A stretch of DNA of 64,000 nt, from NCBI RefSeq assembly GCF_000312425.1, contig NZ_HE997181.1, positions 4,030,320 to 4,094,319 of the forward strand. The letters run 5' to 3'. This document shows positions 29,975 through 41,077 of the stretch, piece after piece (the stretch's first letter is position 1; every line of letters starts with the position of its first letter). A program made the position numbers and the translations under genes. Below the pieces are notes generated by a model. The model made no database searches, was not told the DNA's origin, and saw nothing but the letters and a program-made list of their open reading frames with translations. Origin of the DNA: Reyranella massiliensis 521 (GTDB lineage Bacteria; Pseudomonadota; Alphaproteobacteria; Reyranellales; Reyranellaceae).

Positions 29975-31099
29975 CTAGGCCGCGTTCTTCTGTTCGAGAC
30001 GGCTCACCAGCTTGTCTTTCCAGGCCATCGGGCCGCCGAGTGACAGCGCCAGGACGCGCGAGCGGCGGTAGTGGAACTGCGTATCGGCTTCCCAGGTGAA
30101 GCCGATGCCGCCATGGGTCTGGATATTCTCCTTGGCGGCGAAGTCGTAGGCGTCGGTCGCGGCAATGCGCGCCGCGGCCGCGGCGAGCGGCAGGTCGGCG
30201 CCGCCCTCGGTCAGCATCATCGCGCCGTAGTAGGCGTTGGAGCGCGCCAGTTCGAGCTTGACGTAGCAGTCCGCCAGCTTGTGCTTGATCGCCTGATAGG
30301 AAGCGATGGCGCGACCGAAGGCCTGACGCTGCAACGCATAGTCGCGTGCCATCCACATCGCCGCCTCGGCGCCGCCCACTTGGGCAAAGGCGAAGTAGAC
30401 TGCCGCGGCGTCGTAGAGCCGTTCGAGCAGGCTCCAGCCCTCGCCTTCGGTACCCAGCAGCTCGGCATTGGCATCCGTGAAGGTAAGTTCGGCATGCTTG
30501 CGCGCCGGATCGATCGTCTCGACCCGCTTCTTCGCAACGGCCTTCTGGCCGAGATCGACGATCACCAGCGACACGGCACGGTCGCCGCTGCCGCCGGTGT
30601 TGGCCAACGCGATCGCGAAGGTCGCGGCCTCGCCGTCCGCCACCGGCACCTTCTTGCCGTTGAGACGTCCGTTGCCGAAGGTCGTGCGGATGCTGCGCGG
30701 CTTGGGCGGCTGCGCGCCTTCGGCGATGGCGAGCGTACCGATCGCCTTGCCCTCGGCCAGCGCCGTCAGCCATTTCTTCTTCTGCGCTTCCGAGCCCGCG
30801 AGCTTCAGCGCTTCCGTCGCCAGCACGACCGAGGAGTCGAACGGCACCGGTGCGGCTGCGCGGCCGATCTCCTCGGCGATGACGCAGACTTCCAGCGGCG
30901 ACAGGCCGAGGCCGCCATACGCCTCGGGAATGCCGGTGGCGGGCACGCCGAGATCGACGAGGCCTTTCCACACGTCTTCGGCATGAGTTTCGTTGCCGTC
31001 GAGCACGCGCCGCACCACTTTGGTGGGGCACTTGTCGGCGAGGAACTTGCGAACCTGCTCCTTGAGCAGCTTCTGGTCGTCGGAAAAATCGAAGTTCAT
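29975..31099 (-). CDS. acyl-CoA dehydrogenase family protein
   Basis: A 374-residue member of the same family as its downstream neighbour, with MNFDFSDDQKLLKEQVRKFL at the start, PEAYGGLGLSPLE and TWEADTQFHYRRSRVLAL near the end. The ATG at 31099 is used, since the ten residues of the longer frame are not family-like. It is shorter and less conserved at the central FAD-binding stretch (ATFAIALANTGGSG) than its partner, which fits the catalytically weaker partner of a heteromer. It is divergent from the dioxygenase-like gene at 31184. Confidence 0.88.
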   Translation of the reverse strand: MNFDFSDDQKLLKEQVRKFLADKCPTKVVRRVLDGNETHAEDVWKGLVDLGVPATGIPEAYGGLGLSPLEVCVIAEEIGRAAAPVPFDSSVVLATEALKLAGSEAQKKKWLTALAEGKAIGTLAIAEGAQPPKPRSIRTTFGNGRLNGKKVPVADGEAATFAIALANTGGSGDRAVSLVIVDLGQKAVAKKRVETIDPARKHAELTFTDANAELLGTEGEGWSLLERLYDAAAVYFAFAQVGGAEAAMWMARDYALQRQAFGRAIASYQAIKHKLADCYVKLELARSNAYYGAMMLTEGGADLPLAAAAARIAATDAYDFAAKENIQTHGGIGFTWEADTQFHYRRSRVLALSLGGPMAWKDKLVSRLEQKNAA

Positions 31100-31183
31100 G
31101 ATGCCTAAGCCTAGCAAGCTTGCTCCCATCGGGGAACGGCTTAGGGTTCCGGCATGCGGGTTGAGAGCGAGATAGGAACAACC

Positions 31184-31528
31184 ATGGAAACCTTACAAAT
31201 CAAGGACTGGCACGCCCACGTCTATTTCGACGCTGCATCGACGGAAGCCGCCCGAGCGCTACGCGAAAAGATCGAGAAGAAATTCACCGTCGAGATGGGG
31301 CGCTTCCACGAGAAGCCGGTCGGACCGCATCCACGTTTCAGCTATCAGGTCGCCTTCAAGAACGAGCAGTTCGAGCCGTTGCTCTCGTGGTTGACGCTCA
31401 ACCGCGGCGATCTGACGGTGTTCATCCATCCCAACACCGGGCACGATCTCGAGGATCATCGAGATCGTGCGATCTGGATGGGCCGGCAGGAGCCGCTCGT
31501 CCTCGACATCTTCACGAAAGGGAACTGA
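31184..31528 (+). CDS. DOPA 4,5-dioxygenase family protein
   Basis: A 114-residue protein of the DOPA 4,5-dioxygenase family (small ferredoxin-like fold). It starts with IKDWHAHVYFDA, has PVGPHPRFSYQVAF in the middle and ends with HPNTGHDLEDHRDRAIWMG, supplying the histidines that would hold a metal. Fungal members open catechol rings; bacterial members are mostly uncharacterised. The ATG at 31184 has AGGA six bases upstream. It precedes a CinA-type gene by 5 bp, and both are probably co-transcribed. Confidence 0.8.
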   Translation: METLQIKDWHAHVYFDAASTEAARALREKIEKKFTVEMGRFHEKPVGPHPRFSYQVAFKNEQFEPLLSWLTLNRGDLTVFIHPNTGHDLEDHRDRAIWMGRQEPLVLDIFTKGN

Positions 31529-31533
31529 ACCCC

Positions 31534-32016
31534 ATGGATTCGCTTCTGCCGCTGGCCCAGAAAGTGGGCGAGAAACTGAAGGCGCGCAAAGAGACGATCG
31601 GCATTTCCGAATCGTCGGCTGGCGGCCTCGTCTCCGCCGCGCTGCTCGCTGTGCCGGGGGCTTCGGCCTACTTCATGGGCGGCGCCGTGGTCTACACGCG
31701 ACCGGCAGGCGATGCCTTCCTCGCCGTGCCGCGCGAGAAGCGCGCGGGTGTGCGCTCCTCCTCCGAGCCGTGGGCTTTGCTGGCTGCCGAACATGTGCGC
31801 GAGCGGTTGAAGACGACCTGGGGTCTCGCCGAAACAGGCGCGGCCGGTCCGACCGGCAATTCCTACGGCGATCCCTCGGGCCATACCTGCGTTGCCGTCG
31901 TCGGCCCCAAGGGCAGCGTCGCGCGGACCTTGCGCACCGGCTCGGGCGACCGCGTCGCCAACATGCGCGCCTTCGCCGCCGAAGCGCTCAAGCTGATGGA
32001 CGAACAGCTTTCCTGA
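31534..32016 (+). CDS. CinA C-terminal domain protein (nicotinamide-nucleotide amidase-like)
   Basis: A 160-residue stand-alone CinA C-terminal domain, the family of PncC amidases that convert NMN to nicotinic acid mononucleotide. The active-site region reads GISESSAGG (24-31) where PncC has ESCTGG, and the second loop is TGAAGPTGNSYGDPSGHT in place of GIAGPGGG. The catalytic Ser27 remains, but the changed neighbours leave amidase activity uncertain. It ends 2 bp from the convergent DUF423 gene. Confidence 0.82.
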   Translation: MDSLLPLAQKVGEKLKARKETIGISESSAGGLVSAALLAVPGASAYFMGGAVVYTRPAGDAFLAVPREKRAGVRSSSEPWALLAAEHVRERLKTTWGLAETGAAGPTGNSYGDPSGHTCVAVVGPKGSVARTLRTGSGDRVANMRAFAAEALKLMDEQLS

Positions 32017-32018
32017 AA

Positions 32019-32414
32019 TCAGCGCCCTGATTTCGTCAGAGCAGCTAGGGCAAGGCAGACCCAGCCCGCGATGAAGGCCAGGCCGCCAATCGGCGCGACG
32101 GCGCCGAACCATCGCGGGCCATTGAAGGCGAGGCTGTAGAGCGCGCCGGGAAACAGGATGCTGCCCAGCAGGAACAGCACCTGAGCGGTGATCGCCAGCT
32201 TACCGTTCAACTTCGCCGACAGGGAGGCAACAGCGAGGATCGCCAGCGCATGGATCATCTCGTACTGGCTGCCGGTCTGCAGCCAGTCCCGCGCTTTGCG
32301 GCCGGCTTCGGTTCCGAGATCGAGCCCATGGGCGGCGAAGGCGCCAACGGCAATCGCTGTGGCGGCACTCAACGCCGCTACGACGATCCAGCCTTTGGCC
32401 CCCGCACTACCCAA
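32019..32414 (-). CDS. DUF423 family membrane protein
   Basis: A 131-residue protein with four membrane segments. AVGAFAAHGLD near residues 22-32, MIHALAILAVA and LFLLGSILFPGALYSLAF are DUF423 hallmarks. The function of the family is unknown. It is convergent with the CinA-like gene and followed by an SDR gene on the same strand only after 17 bp upstream of its start, so it may be the last gene of that transcript. Confidence 0.9.
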   Translation of the reverse strand: MGSAGAKGWIVVAALSAATAIAVGAFAAHGLDLGTEAGRKARDWLQTGSQYEMIHALAILAVASLSAKLNGKLAITAQVLFLLGSILFPGALYSLAFNGPRWFGAVAPIGGLAFIAGWVCLALAALTKSGR

Positions 32415-32431
32415 GGTCGATCGCTCTTGCG

Positions 32432-33235
32432 CTATTGCTGACGCGGCGGCGCGCGACCGCCTGCGGTCATGCCACCGTCAATCACCAGTTCCTGGCCGGT
32501 CATGTAGTTTGCAGCGTCAGCGCAGAGGAAGAGAACGCCATTGGCGATGTCCTGCGCCTCGCCGACGCGCGTGAGCGGCACGGCGATCGCGGCGCGCTCC
32601 TTGGGATCGATCGGGGCATTGCGGCGGTTGCCTTCGGCGCCGGTCGGGATCTTGCCCCAGATCGGCGTGGCGATGATGCCGGGATGCACCGAGTTGCAGC
32701 GGATGTTGTCGGCGGCATATTCGAGCGCCACCGACTTGGCGAGCAGGCGCACGCCGCCCTTGGTCGCAGAATAGGCGGCGAGCCCCGGTGCGCCGCGCAA
32801 ACCGGCAATCGAGGACATCAGCACGATCGAACCGCCGCCCGCGCGTCGCATCGCCGGGATCGAATGCTTGATCGACAGGAACACGCCGTCGAGGTTGATC
32901 GCCTGCTGACGCTGCCAGTCGGCAAGCGTCATGGTCTCGATCGGCGCCATGACGCCGATGCCGGCATTGGCCACCATGATGTCGAGGCGGCCGAAGCGCT
33001 TCTCGGCATCGGCAATGATGCCGGGCCACGCCGCTTCGTCGCGCACGTCGTGGCGCTGATAGTGCGCCTTGCCACCCGCCTTCGTAATGCGCTCGACGAC
33101 GCCCTTGCCCAGCGCGTCGTCGATATCGGTGATGAGAACCGACGCGCCTTCGCGCGCCAGCGTTTCGGCACAGGCCTCGCCAATGCCCGACGCACCGCCG
33201 GTGACGACGGCGACCTTGCCCGAGACCTGTCCCAT
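32432..33235 (-). CDS. short-chain dehydrogenase/reductase (SDR)
   Basis: A 267-residue classical SDR with TGGASGIG (12-19), NAGIGVMAPIE, Ser in LMSSIAG and YSATK as the active-site pair, ending GQELVIDGGMTAGG. The ATG at 33235 (MGQVSGKVAVVTGG) is chosen because the longer frame adds 15 non-family residues lying in the gap. It follows the crotonase gene by 7 bp, and the pair suggests oxidation of a hydroxyacyl-CoA (inference). Confidence 0.9.
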   Translation of the reverse strand: MGQVSGKVAVVTGGASGIGEACAETLAREGASVLITDIDDALGKGVVERITKAGGKAHYQRHDVRDEAAWPGIIADAEKRFGRLDIMVANAGIGVMAPIETMTLADWQRQQAINLDGVFLSIKHSIPAMRRAGGGSIVLMSSIAGLRGAPGLAAYSATKGGVRLLAKSVALEYAADNIRCNSVHPGIIATPIWGKIPTGAEGNRRNAPIDPKERAAIAVPLTRVGEAQDIANGVLFLCADAANYMTGQELVIDGGMTAGGRAPPRQQ

Positions 33236-33242
33236 AATGGAC

Positions 33243-34019
33243 TCAGCGGCCCTTGAAGTTGCCGACGCGCTTCTCGGCATAGGACTTCACACCTTCCTTG
33301 AAGTCTTCGGTCTTGCGGTTCCAGTCCTGCTCGACCAGCTCGCGCTCGGTAGCAATTTCGGCCGCATCGGCATAGCCGCGGCGCATGGTCTCGCGCGTCG
33401 ACTGCACGGCGAGCGGCGCACCCTCGGCGATCTCCTTGGCGAGATCCATTGCCGCCTTGCGCACGTCGGCCTGTGCCACCAGCACGTCGGCGAGGCCCCA
33501 TTCGTAGGCCTGCTCACCGCTGAGACGGCGGCCTGTGTAGAACATCAGGTTGGCGCGCTGCTGGCCGATCAGCTTCGGCAGGGTGAAGGTGAGCGAGAAG
33601 CCGGGATGGAAGCCGAGCCGCGTGAAGTTGGCGGAGAAACGCGCCTCCGGGCAGGTGACGCGGAAGTCCGGCATCACCGCGAGGCCAAGCCCCCCACCGA
33701 TCGCCGGGCCCTGCACGGCGGCGATGCTCGGCTTCTTGGAGCGGAACAGGCGGGTCGCCTCCTTGTAGAGGTGCTTGCCGCTCTCGGCCGCGCTGCCGGT
33801 GCTCGGACGGTTCTGGAAATCGGCGCCGGCGCAGAACGACTTGCCCTGCGCGCACAGCACGTAGGAGCGGATGTTGACGTCGCGGTCGAACGCCTCGAAG
33901 GCATCGGCGATCTGGTTGATCAGCGAATTGTCGAAGAAGTTGTGCGGCGGCCGCTGAATCTCGACGACACCGACATGACCTTCGCTGCTGACGCCGATAT
34001 CGTTATAGGTGCCGCTCAT
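33243..34019 (-). CDS. enoyl-CoA hydratase/isomerase family protein
   Basis: A 258-residue crotonase-fold protein, with CAGADFQNRP forming the first oxyanion strand and GPAIGGGLGLAVMPDFRV the second. Family members hydrate, isomerise or cleave acyl-CoA thioesters. The ATG at 34019 is preferred over 34025 because the GGGGGA site then sits seven bases upstream. It is transcribed ahead of the SDR and divergent from the hydroxyacyl-CoA dehydrogenase at 34100. Confidence 0.88.
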   Translation of the reverse strand: MSGTYNDIGVSSEGHVGVVEIQRPPHNFFDNSLINQIADAFEAFDRDVNIRSYVLCAQGKSFCAGADFQNRPSTGSAAESGKHLYKEATRLFRSKKPSIAAVQGPAIGGGLGLAVMPDFRVTCPEARFSANFTRLGFHPGFSLTFTLPKLIGQQRANLMFYTGRRLSGEQAYEWGLADVLVAQADVRKAAMDLAKEIAEGAPLAVQSTRETMRRGYADAAEIATERELVEQDWNRKTEDFKEGVKSYAEKRVGNFKGR

Positions 34020-34099
34020 AATCATTCCCCCAGGGGCTAATAGGTGAGCCGGGATATTGCCCCGCCGCCGGGGTCTTCGTCGATAAGGGAGGACGCAAA

Positions 34100-35025
34100 A
34101 TGCCGCAAAGCGAACGTCATGCTCTGGTGCTGGGCGGAGGCACTATGGGCGTTGGAATCATCGCCATGTTCCTGGCCGGCGGCTGGAAGGTGGACGTCGT
34201 GTCGCGGTCGGCCTCGACCCGCGAGGGCCTGCCGGTCGCAACAGCCCGTGCATTGAAAGCGATGGGGAAGCCGGAGGACGTTTCAGGCCTCGCCGCCTGG
34301 GCGACGCTCGAAGAGGCGCCGTGGGCCAAGATCGACCTCGTCGTCGAAACGGTGACGGAAGATCTGGCGCTGAAACAGAAGCTCTTTGCCGACATGGAGA
34401 AGTTCTCCAAGCCGGGCGTGCCACTGACCTCGAACTCGTCGAGCTTTCCGATCAGCGAGATCGGCAAGGGCCTGAAGACGCAGACTCGCATGATGGGCCT
34501 GCACTTCTTCATGCCGGCGCATCTCATCCCGTTGGTCGAGGTGGTGCGATCCATCCACACCGACGTGGCGCTGGCCGAGCAGGTCGGCGAGATCGTGCGC
34601 GCTCTGGGCAAGCGGCCGGTGCAGGTGAAGAAAGACGTGATCGGCTTCCTGGGTAACCGCATCCAGGGTGCGCTGATGCGCGAAGCGCTGTGGCTGATCG
34701 AGCAGGGCGTGGCCTCGCCGGAGGATATCGACGCGACCGTGCGGCTCTCCTTCGGCTTCCGCTATGCCGCTGCCGGCCCGATCACCCAGAAGGAACATTC
34801 GGGCTGGGATACGACCTGCGCCGTCGCCAAGATCATCTGGCCAGATCTCACGAACGCCGATGGCCCGCCGCCCGTCCTGCAGCGCAACGTCGACGAGGGC
34901 CGCATCGGCTTCAAGACCAAGCATGGCTTCTTCCCGTGGGACGAGGCCTCGATGGCAAAAGAGCGCGCCCGATACGAGCGCGCTCTTTCCAAGTGCCTGG
35001 AGATCTTCCGCGAGGAAGGAATTAT

Positions 35026-35029
<4 letters not shown>
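34100..35029 (+). CDS. 3-hydroxyacyl-CoA dehydrogenase family protein
   Basis: A 309-residue dehydrogenase. The Rossmann loop LGGGTMGVGI (11-20), NSSSFPISEI (catalytic region), the His-bearing MGLHFFMPAHLIPLVEVV and DVIGFLGNRIQ are diagnostic. It oxidises a 3-hydroxyacyl-CoA or a related hydroxy acid with NAD. The AGGGAGGA site is ideal. Its stop shares the four bases CTAG with the stop of the convergent helicase gene. Confidence 0.9.
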
Positions 35030-36918
<1,889 letters not shown>

Positions 36919-37189
36919 TCAAAATCCTAACTTGCCGCCGGCATGCCTTCTGAGGGCACGCGCATCTGTGGCGGCTTTTGGCCCGTTCCCGCGCGCGGCT
37001 GGGACGGCTCTTGTCCTGGGGATTGTCTCGGGATGAGGCGCCGTCACAAACGATGGGGCGCGTCGCGCGATCGCGAGAAATCTGTAAAGCCCGCGAGGAA
37101 GCGAGCCGGCGCGTATATGATGCTGCAGCGCAGCGAAGTCAAGCGGCCAAAATGTGACGCCCTTTCACGCTGGCCGCGCGAACCTGCCG
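36919..37189 (-). other. 271-bp leader/intergenic region before the helicase
   Basis: This gap separates the helicase start from the end of the D-aminoacylase gene. Reading toward the helicase, I see a promoter candidate (37112-37142) and then about 190 bp of GC-rich leader with no open frame of note. No known riboswitch or small RNA was recognised. It may hold a temperature-sensing 5' UTR (inference). Confidence 0.4.
37112..37142 (-). promoter_or_regulatory. candidate sigma-70 promoter for the helicase
   Basis: TTGACT (37142 to 37137) and CATATA (37119 to 37114) are separated by 17 bases on the minus strand, and a TATACG alternative lies two bases on. It would place transcription start near 37107 and give a leader of about 190 nt. 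Only the sequence match supports it. Confidence 0.35.
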
Positions 37190-38881
37190 CTACAGGCGTT
37201 TCTTGCGCAGAAGCTTACCCGGCAGCGCGCCGGTCGGTTCGTTGTCGCGCAGCAGCACCTGGCCGTTGACGATGGTGGCTCGCATGCCGTCGCACTTCTG
37301 GCGCAGGCGCTTGGCGCCGGCCGGCAGGTCGTTCACCACCTCGGGCATGCGCGGGCCGACCGTATCGGCATCGAACACCACGAGATCGGCCGCCATGCCC
37401 TCGCGGATCAGACCACGATCGTGGAAGCCGAACTGGGTCGCGATATCGCAGGTGATCATCTTCACCGCCTCTTCCAGGGTGAAGGCCTGCTTCTCGCGCA
37501 CCCAATGGCTGAGCAGATGCGTCTGCAGCGAGGAGTCCATGATCTGTGTGACGTGGGCGCCGGAGTCGGAGAAGGTCACGACCGACCTCGGATGCTTCAT
37601 CAGCTCCAGCGCTTCGGACTGGTTCTCGTTGGCGATGGGCTGAATCATGAAGAACTTCATGTCGCGTTCGAGCGCGAGGTCGATCATCAGGTCGACCGGA
37701 TGCGTGTTGCGCTGTCGCGCCAGCTCCGCCATCGACACGTGCGGGCCCTGCATCTTGTCGAGGACGAAGATCCAGTCCCATTCCGGTGGCCGCGCCTCGG
37801 TGCCGCGCACGACCGGCCCCTCGTAGGGTCGCGACGCGACCTCGACCAGACGGCGGCGCATCTCGGGATCGAGCAGCGCCTTCTTCTGTTCGGCAAGTGG
37901 CAGCGCGCGCATCTCGCGCCATACGTCCCACTTGTCGAAGGGAAGCTGGGTCTCGAAGGAGAGCAGCACGCTGAGCGCGCGGCTGTGGACCTGGGCGAAC
38001 ATGCGCCCGCCCTGCCGGGTCGCCTGGTCCATGATGTCGAAGGTGGCGCGCCAGCCGCCGGGCATGGCGCGGGTGTTGAACAGGCCGAAGGTCATCGGCC
38101 GTCCGCTCTCGACGGCGAGCTTTGCCAGCTCCTCGTAGAACTTGCGCGCCTTGGGGGTCGCGGCGCCAGCCGCCTCAGCAGCAATCTCGACCAGGCCCGA
38201 GCCCATGGCCTTCACGAGGGTTTCGAATTCCTGCCAGGTGGCCAGGCGACTCGCCACCGGCTTGTCGTCAGAGGTCTGGTGATTGACGCTGCGGGTCGTC
38301 GAGAAGCCGATGGCACCGGCGGCCATCGCTTCCTTCACCTGCTGGGACATCCGGGCGAGATCGTCCTCGCTCGCGGCCTCGGTGAAGGCGCGTGCGCCCA
38401 TGACATAGGTCCGCAACGCGCAATGTCCGAGATAGCCCGCATAGTTGATGCCCTTGGGCAGCGCCTCCAGTACATCGAGGAACTGCGGGAAGGTTTCCCA
38501 GCGCCAATTGATGCCGGCCAGCATGGCGGCGCGGCTGATATCCTCGGCGCGTTCGAGGTTGCGGAACACGAGATCGGCCTCGGACTCGCGGCAGGGCGCC
38601 AGGGTGAAGCCGCAATTGCCCATGACGACGCTGGTCACGCCCTGGAAGCAGGAACTGGTGCCGATCGGATCCCAGAAGATCTGGGCGTCCATATGGGTGT
38701 GGCCATCGATGAAGCCCGGCGCCACGACATGGCCTTCGGCATCGACCGTCTCGTGCGCGGTGCCGCTCAACCGCCCGACCTCGACGATCCTGCCATCCTT
38801 GACGCCGACATCGCCGCGATAGCGCGGCAGTCCGGACCCGTCGACGATCATGCCGTTCTTCACGACGAGGTCGAATGCCAT
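37190..38881 (-). CDS. N-acyl-D-amino-acid deacylase-like amidohydrolase
   Basis: A 563-residue amidohydrolase-superfamily protein of the D-aminoacylase type. Metal and active-site motifs are HTHMD (61-65), GNCGFTLAP with the zinc Cys, QVHSRALSV, and SDSGAHVTQ near residue 440, with the C-terminal FHDRGLIREGMAADLVVFD. It would hydrolyse N-acyl D-amino acids or related cyclic amides. GGAGGA precedes the ATG. It is divergent from the Bug receptor at 39008. Confidence 0.88.
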   Translation of the reverse strand: MAFDLVVKNGMIVDGSGLPRYRGDVGVKDGRIVEVGRLSGTAHETVDAEGHVVAPGFIDGHTHMDAQIFWDPIGTSSCFQGVTSVVMGNCGFTLAPCRESEADLVFRNLERAEDISRAAMLAGINWRWETFPQFLDVLEALPKGINYAGYLGHCALRTYVMGARAFTEAASEDDLARMSQQVKEAMAAGAIGFSTTRSVNHQTSDDKPVASRLATWQEFETLVKAMGSGLVEIAAEAAGAATPKARKFYEELAKLAVESGRPMTFGLFNTRAMPGGWRATFDIMDQATRQGGRMFAQVHSRALSVLLSFETQLPFDKWDVWREMRALPLAEQKKALLDPEMRRRLVEVASRPYEGPVVRGTEARPPEWDWIFVLDKMQGPHVSMAELARQRNTHPVDLMIDLALERDMKFFMIQPIANENQSEALELMKHPRSVVTFSDSGAHVTQIMDSSLQTHLLSHWVREKQAFTLEEAVKMITCDIATQFGFHDRGLIREGMAADLVVFDADTVGPRMPEVVNDLPAGAKRLRQKCDGMRATIVNGQVLLRDNEPTGALPGKLLRKKRL

Positions 38882-39007
38882 GGCGTTCCTCCGGTGGTTG
38901 CAACGAGCCTACGCGTTCGCTCCGAACGGTCAATTGCTGGCCATTGCATAGCTGCTGCCATAGGATCGCAGGCAACGACATCGGGTCGACGAGCCGGGAG
39001 GAAAATC

Positions 39008-39985
39008 ATGCGTCGTCGCCAATTCCTGGGCGCCGCTACGGCCGCCCTGACGGCAAGCATCGCAGCGCCGGCGCTGCGCGCCCAAGTCTGGCCAGCCAAG
39101 CCTGTCCGTATTCTCATTCCCTTTGCGCCGGGCGGCACCTCCGACATCCTGGCCCGCCTGCTGCAGCCCTATCTACAGTCGGCGCTCGGCCAGTCGGTCG
39201 TCGTCGAGAACCGCACCGGCGCCAACGGCAACATCGCCGTCGACATGGTCGCCAAGTCGCCACCCGACGGCTACACGCTGGTCCTTACCGATCTCGGCAA
39301 CCTCACGATCTCGCCATCCGTCATGAAGCTGCCGTTCGACGTCGCCAAGGACTTCAACGCCGTCACGGTGCTCGCCTACTCGCCGCATCTGCTGGCCGTG
39401 AACCCCGACCGCCCGTACAAGACCGTCGCGGAGCTGATCGCCTATGCCAAGGCCAACCCCGACAAGCTCAATTACGCGACCGCGGGGATCGGCAGCGCGC
39501 CGCACCTCGCCGGCGCCCGGTTCGCCCACGCGCTCGGCCTCAAGATCGCCTTCATCCCGATGAAGGGCGGCGCGGAGGCCATTCAGCAGGTGGCCGGCGG
39601 TCACGCCGATGCGTTGTTCAACGGCATGATCGCCACCCTGCCCCACGTCAACAACGGCAAGCTGCGCGGCCTCGCCGTGTCGAGTGCGACGCGCAGCGCT
39701 CTCGCCCCCGACCTTCCGACGGTGAGCGAGGCCGCCGGCCTCAAGGACTTCGTTACCGGCTCCTGGCAAGGCTTTCTCGCCGCGAAGGGCACGCCGCCGG
39801 AAATCCTGGAGAGGCTTTACGTAGAGATCGAAAAGACGACCAAAATCGGCGAAGTGGCGGCGCGTCTGCGGGAGCTCGGCGCCAATCCGGTGCTCTACAA
39901 GCCCGCGCAAAGCGATACATGGCGCGCCGAGGAGGTCGAAAACTGGGCGAAGGTCGTGAAGGATACCGGCATCAAGCTCGAGTAG
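39008..39985 (+). CDS. Bug-family (TctC) solute receptor
   Basis: A 325-residue receptor with a twin-arginine-like leader (MRRRQFLGAATAALTASIAA) and the Bug signature VRILIPFAPGGTSDILAR, followed by VVVENRTGANGNI and the second-lobe HVNNGKLRGLAVSSATR. GGGAGGA precedes the ATG. No tctA/tctB are adjacent, so it must borrow a membrane pair or act as a sensor or extracytoplasmic receptor. It leads a unit with the luciferase-like enzyme (gap 18 bp) and the EamA exporter. Confidence 0.92.
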   Translation: MRRRQFLGAATAALTASIAAPALRAQVWPAKPVRILIPFAPGGTSDILARLLQPYLQSALGQSVVVENRTGANGNIAVDMVAKSPPDGYTLVLTDLGNLTISPSVMKLPFDVAKDFNAVTVLAYSPHLLAVNPDRPYKTVAELIAYAKANPDKLNYATAGIGSAPHLAGARFAHALGLKIAFIPMKGGAEAIQQVAGGHADALFNGMIATLPHVNNGKLRGLAVSSATRSALAPDLPTVSEAAGLKDFVTGSWQGFLAAKGTPPEILERLYVEIEKTTKIGEVAARLRELGANPVLYKPAQSDTWRAEEVENWAKVVKDTGIKLE

Positions 39986-40003
39986 CGTTACAGGGAGTCC
40001 GAA

Positions 40004-41077
40004 ATGGAATTCGGCGTTCTCTTCACCTCGCATCCCAACCCGAAGGAAGAGCCCTATCCGCACCGCGACGTGCATGCACGCACGACTGACGAGGTCGTCG
40101 AAGCGGAGCGGCTGGGCTACGACACGGCATGGATCGCCGAGCATCACTTCTCGACAAGCTACGGCATCATGCCGGACTGCTTCGCGTACATAGCCTATCT
40201 CGCGGCCAAGACCAGCCGCATCAAGCTCGCCTCGGGCGTGATCACCCTGCCGCTCTACGACCCGATCCGGGTCGTAGAGAATGCGAACTTCGTCGACATT
40301 CTCTCCAACGGCCGCGTGATGCTGGGCATCGGCTCGGGCTACCGGCCGTACGAGTTCGAGGGGCTGGGCAAGGATTTCGACGGCCGCCGCGACATGGTCG
40401 AGGAAGCCGTAGGACTGATGTTCGACGCCTTCCACCGCCATCGCTATTCCCACAAGGGCAAGTACTTCAGCGGCACCGTCGCCGAGCCGTACGAGATGCT
40501 GCCGCAACCCGTCCAGATGCCGCATCCGCCGCTCTACATGGCGGGCGGTACGGATCGTTCGATCGGCTATTGCGGCCGCAACGGCTTCGGACTGATGCTC
40601 TCGACCCTGCCCGGTATAGAGACGCTGACGGCGCAAACGGCGCTCTATAAGCGCGAGCTCGCCAAGGCCAGCGACGAGCGGTGCAAGAATCCTGCCGCGG
40701 GCCAGATCGACATCGCGCGCTGGGTCTACATCGCCGACACGGATGCCGAGGCGCGCGCCGATACCGAAGAGGCGATCGTCCGCCACATCGCGCATTTCGG
40801 CGGCAACGGCACGGGCGGCTATCTCGGTTCTGTGTCCGAGAAGGGTACCCAGCTCACCTACGACGATCTCCTGAACACGACCCTGCTGCACGGTTCGGCC
40901 GAGACGGTGATCGCGCGCCTGCGCGAGATGCAGGCGCGCACCGGCATGACCTCGCTGCTGCTGCACTACCCGCCCTACTACGGGCGCGAGAAAGCGATGA
41001 AGAGTTTGAAACTGTTTGCCGAACGCGTGATCCCCGCCTTCCGTCCCCCGGCGCGACGCGTCGCTGCCGCGGAATGA
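40004..41077 (+). CDS. LLM-class (luciferase-like) flavin-dependent oxidoreductase
   Basis: A 357-residue TIM-barrel monooxygenase, with YDTAWIAEHHFSTSYGIMPD (luciferase signature) near residue 42, LASGVITLPLYDPIRVVE and SNGRVMLGIGSGYRPYEF. It uses reduced flavin from a partner reductase to oxygenate an unknown substrate. It follows the Bug receptor by 18 bp and overlaps the EamA gene by 4 bp (ATGA), so uptake, oxidation and export may be linked. Confidence 0.92.
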   Translation: MEFGVLFTSHPNPKEEPYPHRDVHARTTDEVVEAERLGYDTAWIAEHHFSTSYGIMPDCFAYIAYLAAKTSRIKLASGVITLPLYDPIRVVENANFVDILSNGRVMLGIGSGYRPYEFEGLGKDFDGRRDMVEEAVGLMFDAFHRHRYSHKGKYFSGTVAEPYEMLPQPVQMPHPPLYMAGGTDRSIGYCGRNGFGLMLSTLPGIETLTAQTALYKRELAKASDERCKNPAAGQIDIARWVYIADTDAEARADTEEAIVRHIAHFGGNGTGGYLGSVSEKGTQLTYDDLLNTTLLHGSAETVIARLREMQARTGMTSLLLHYPPYYGREKAMKSLKLFAERVIPAFRPPARRVAAAE

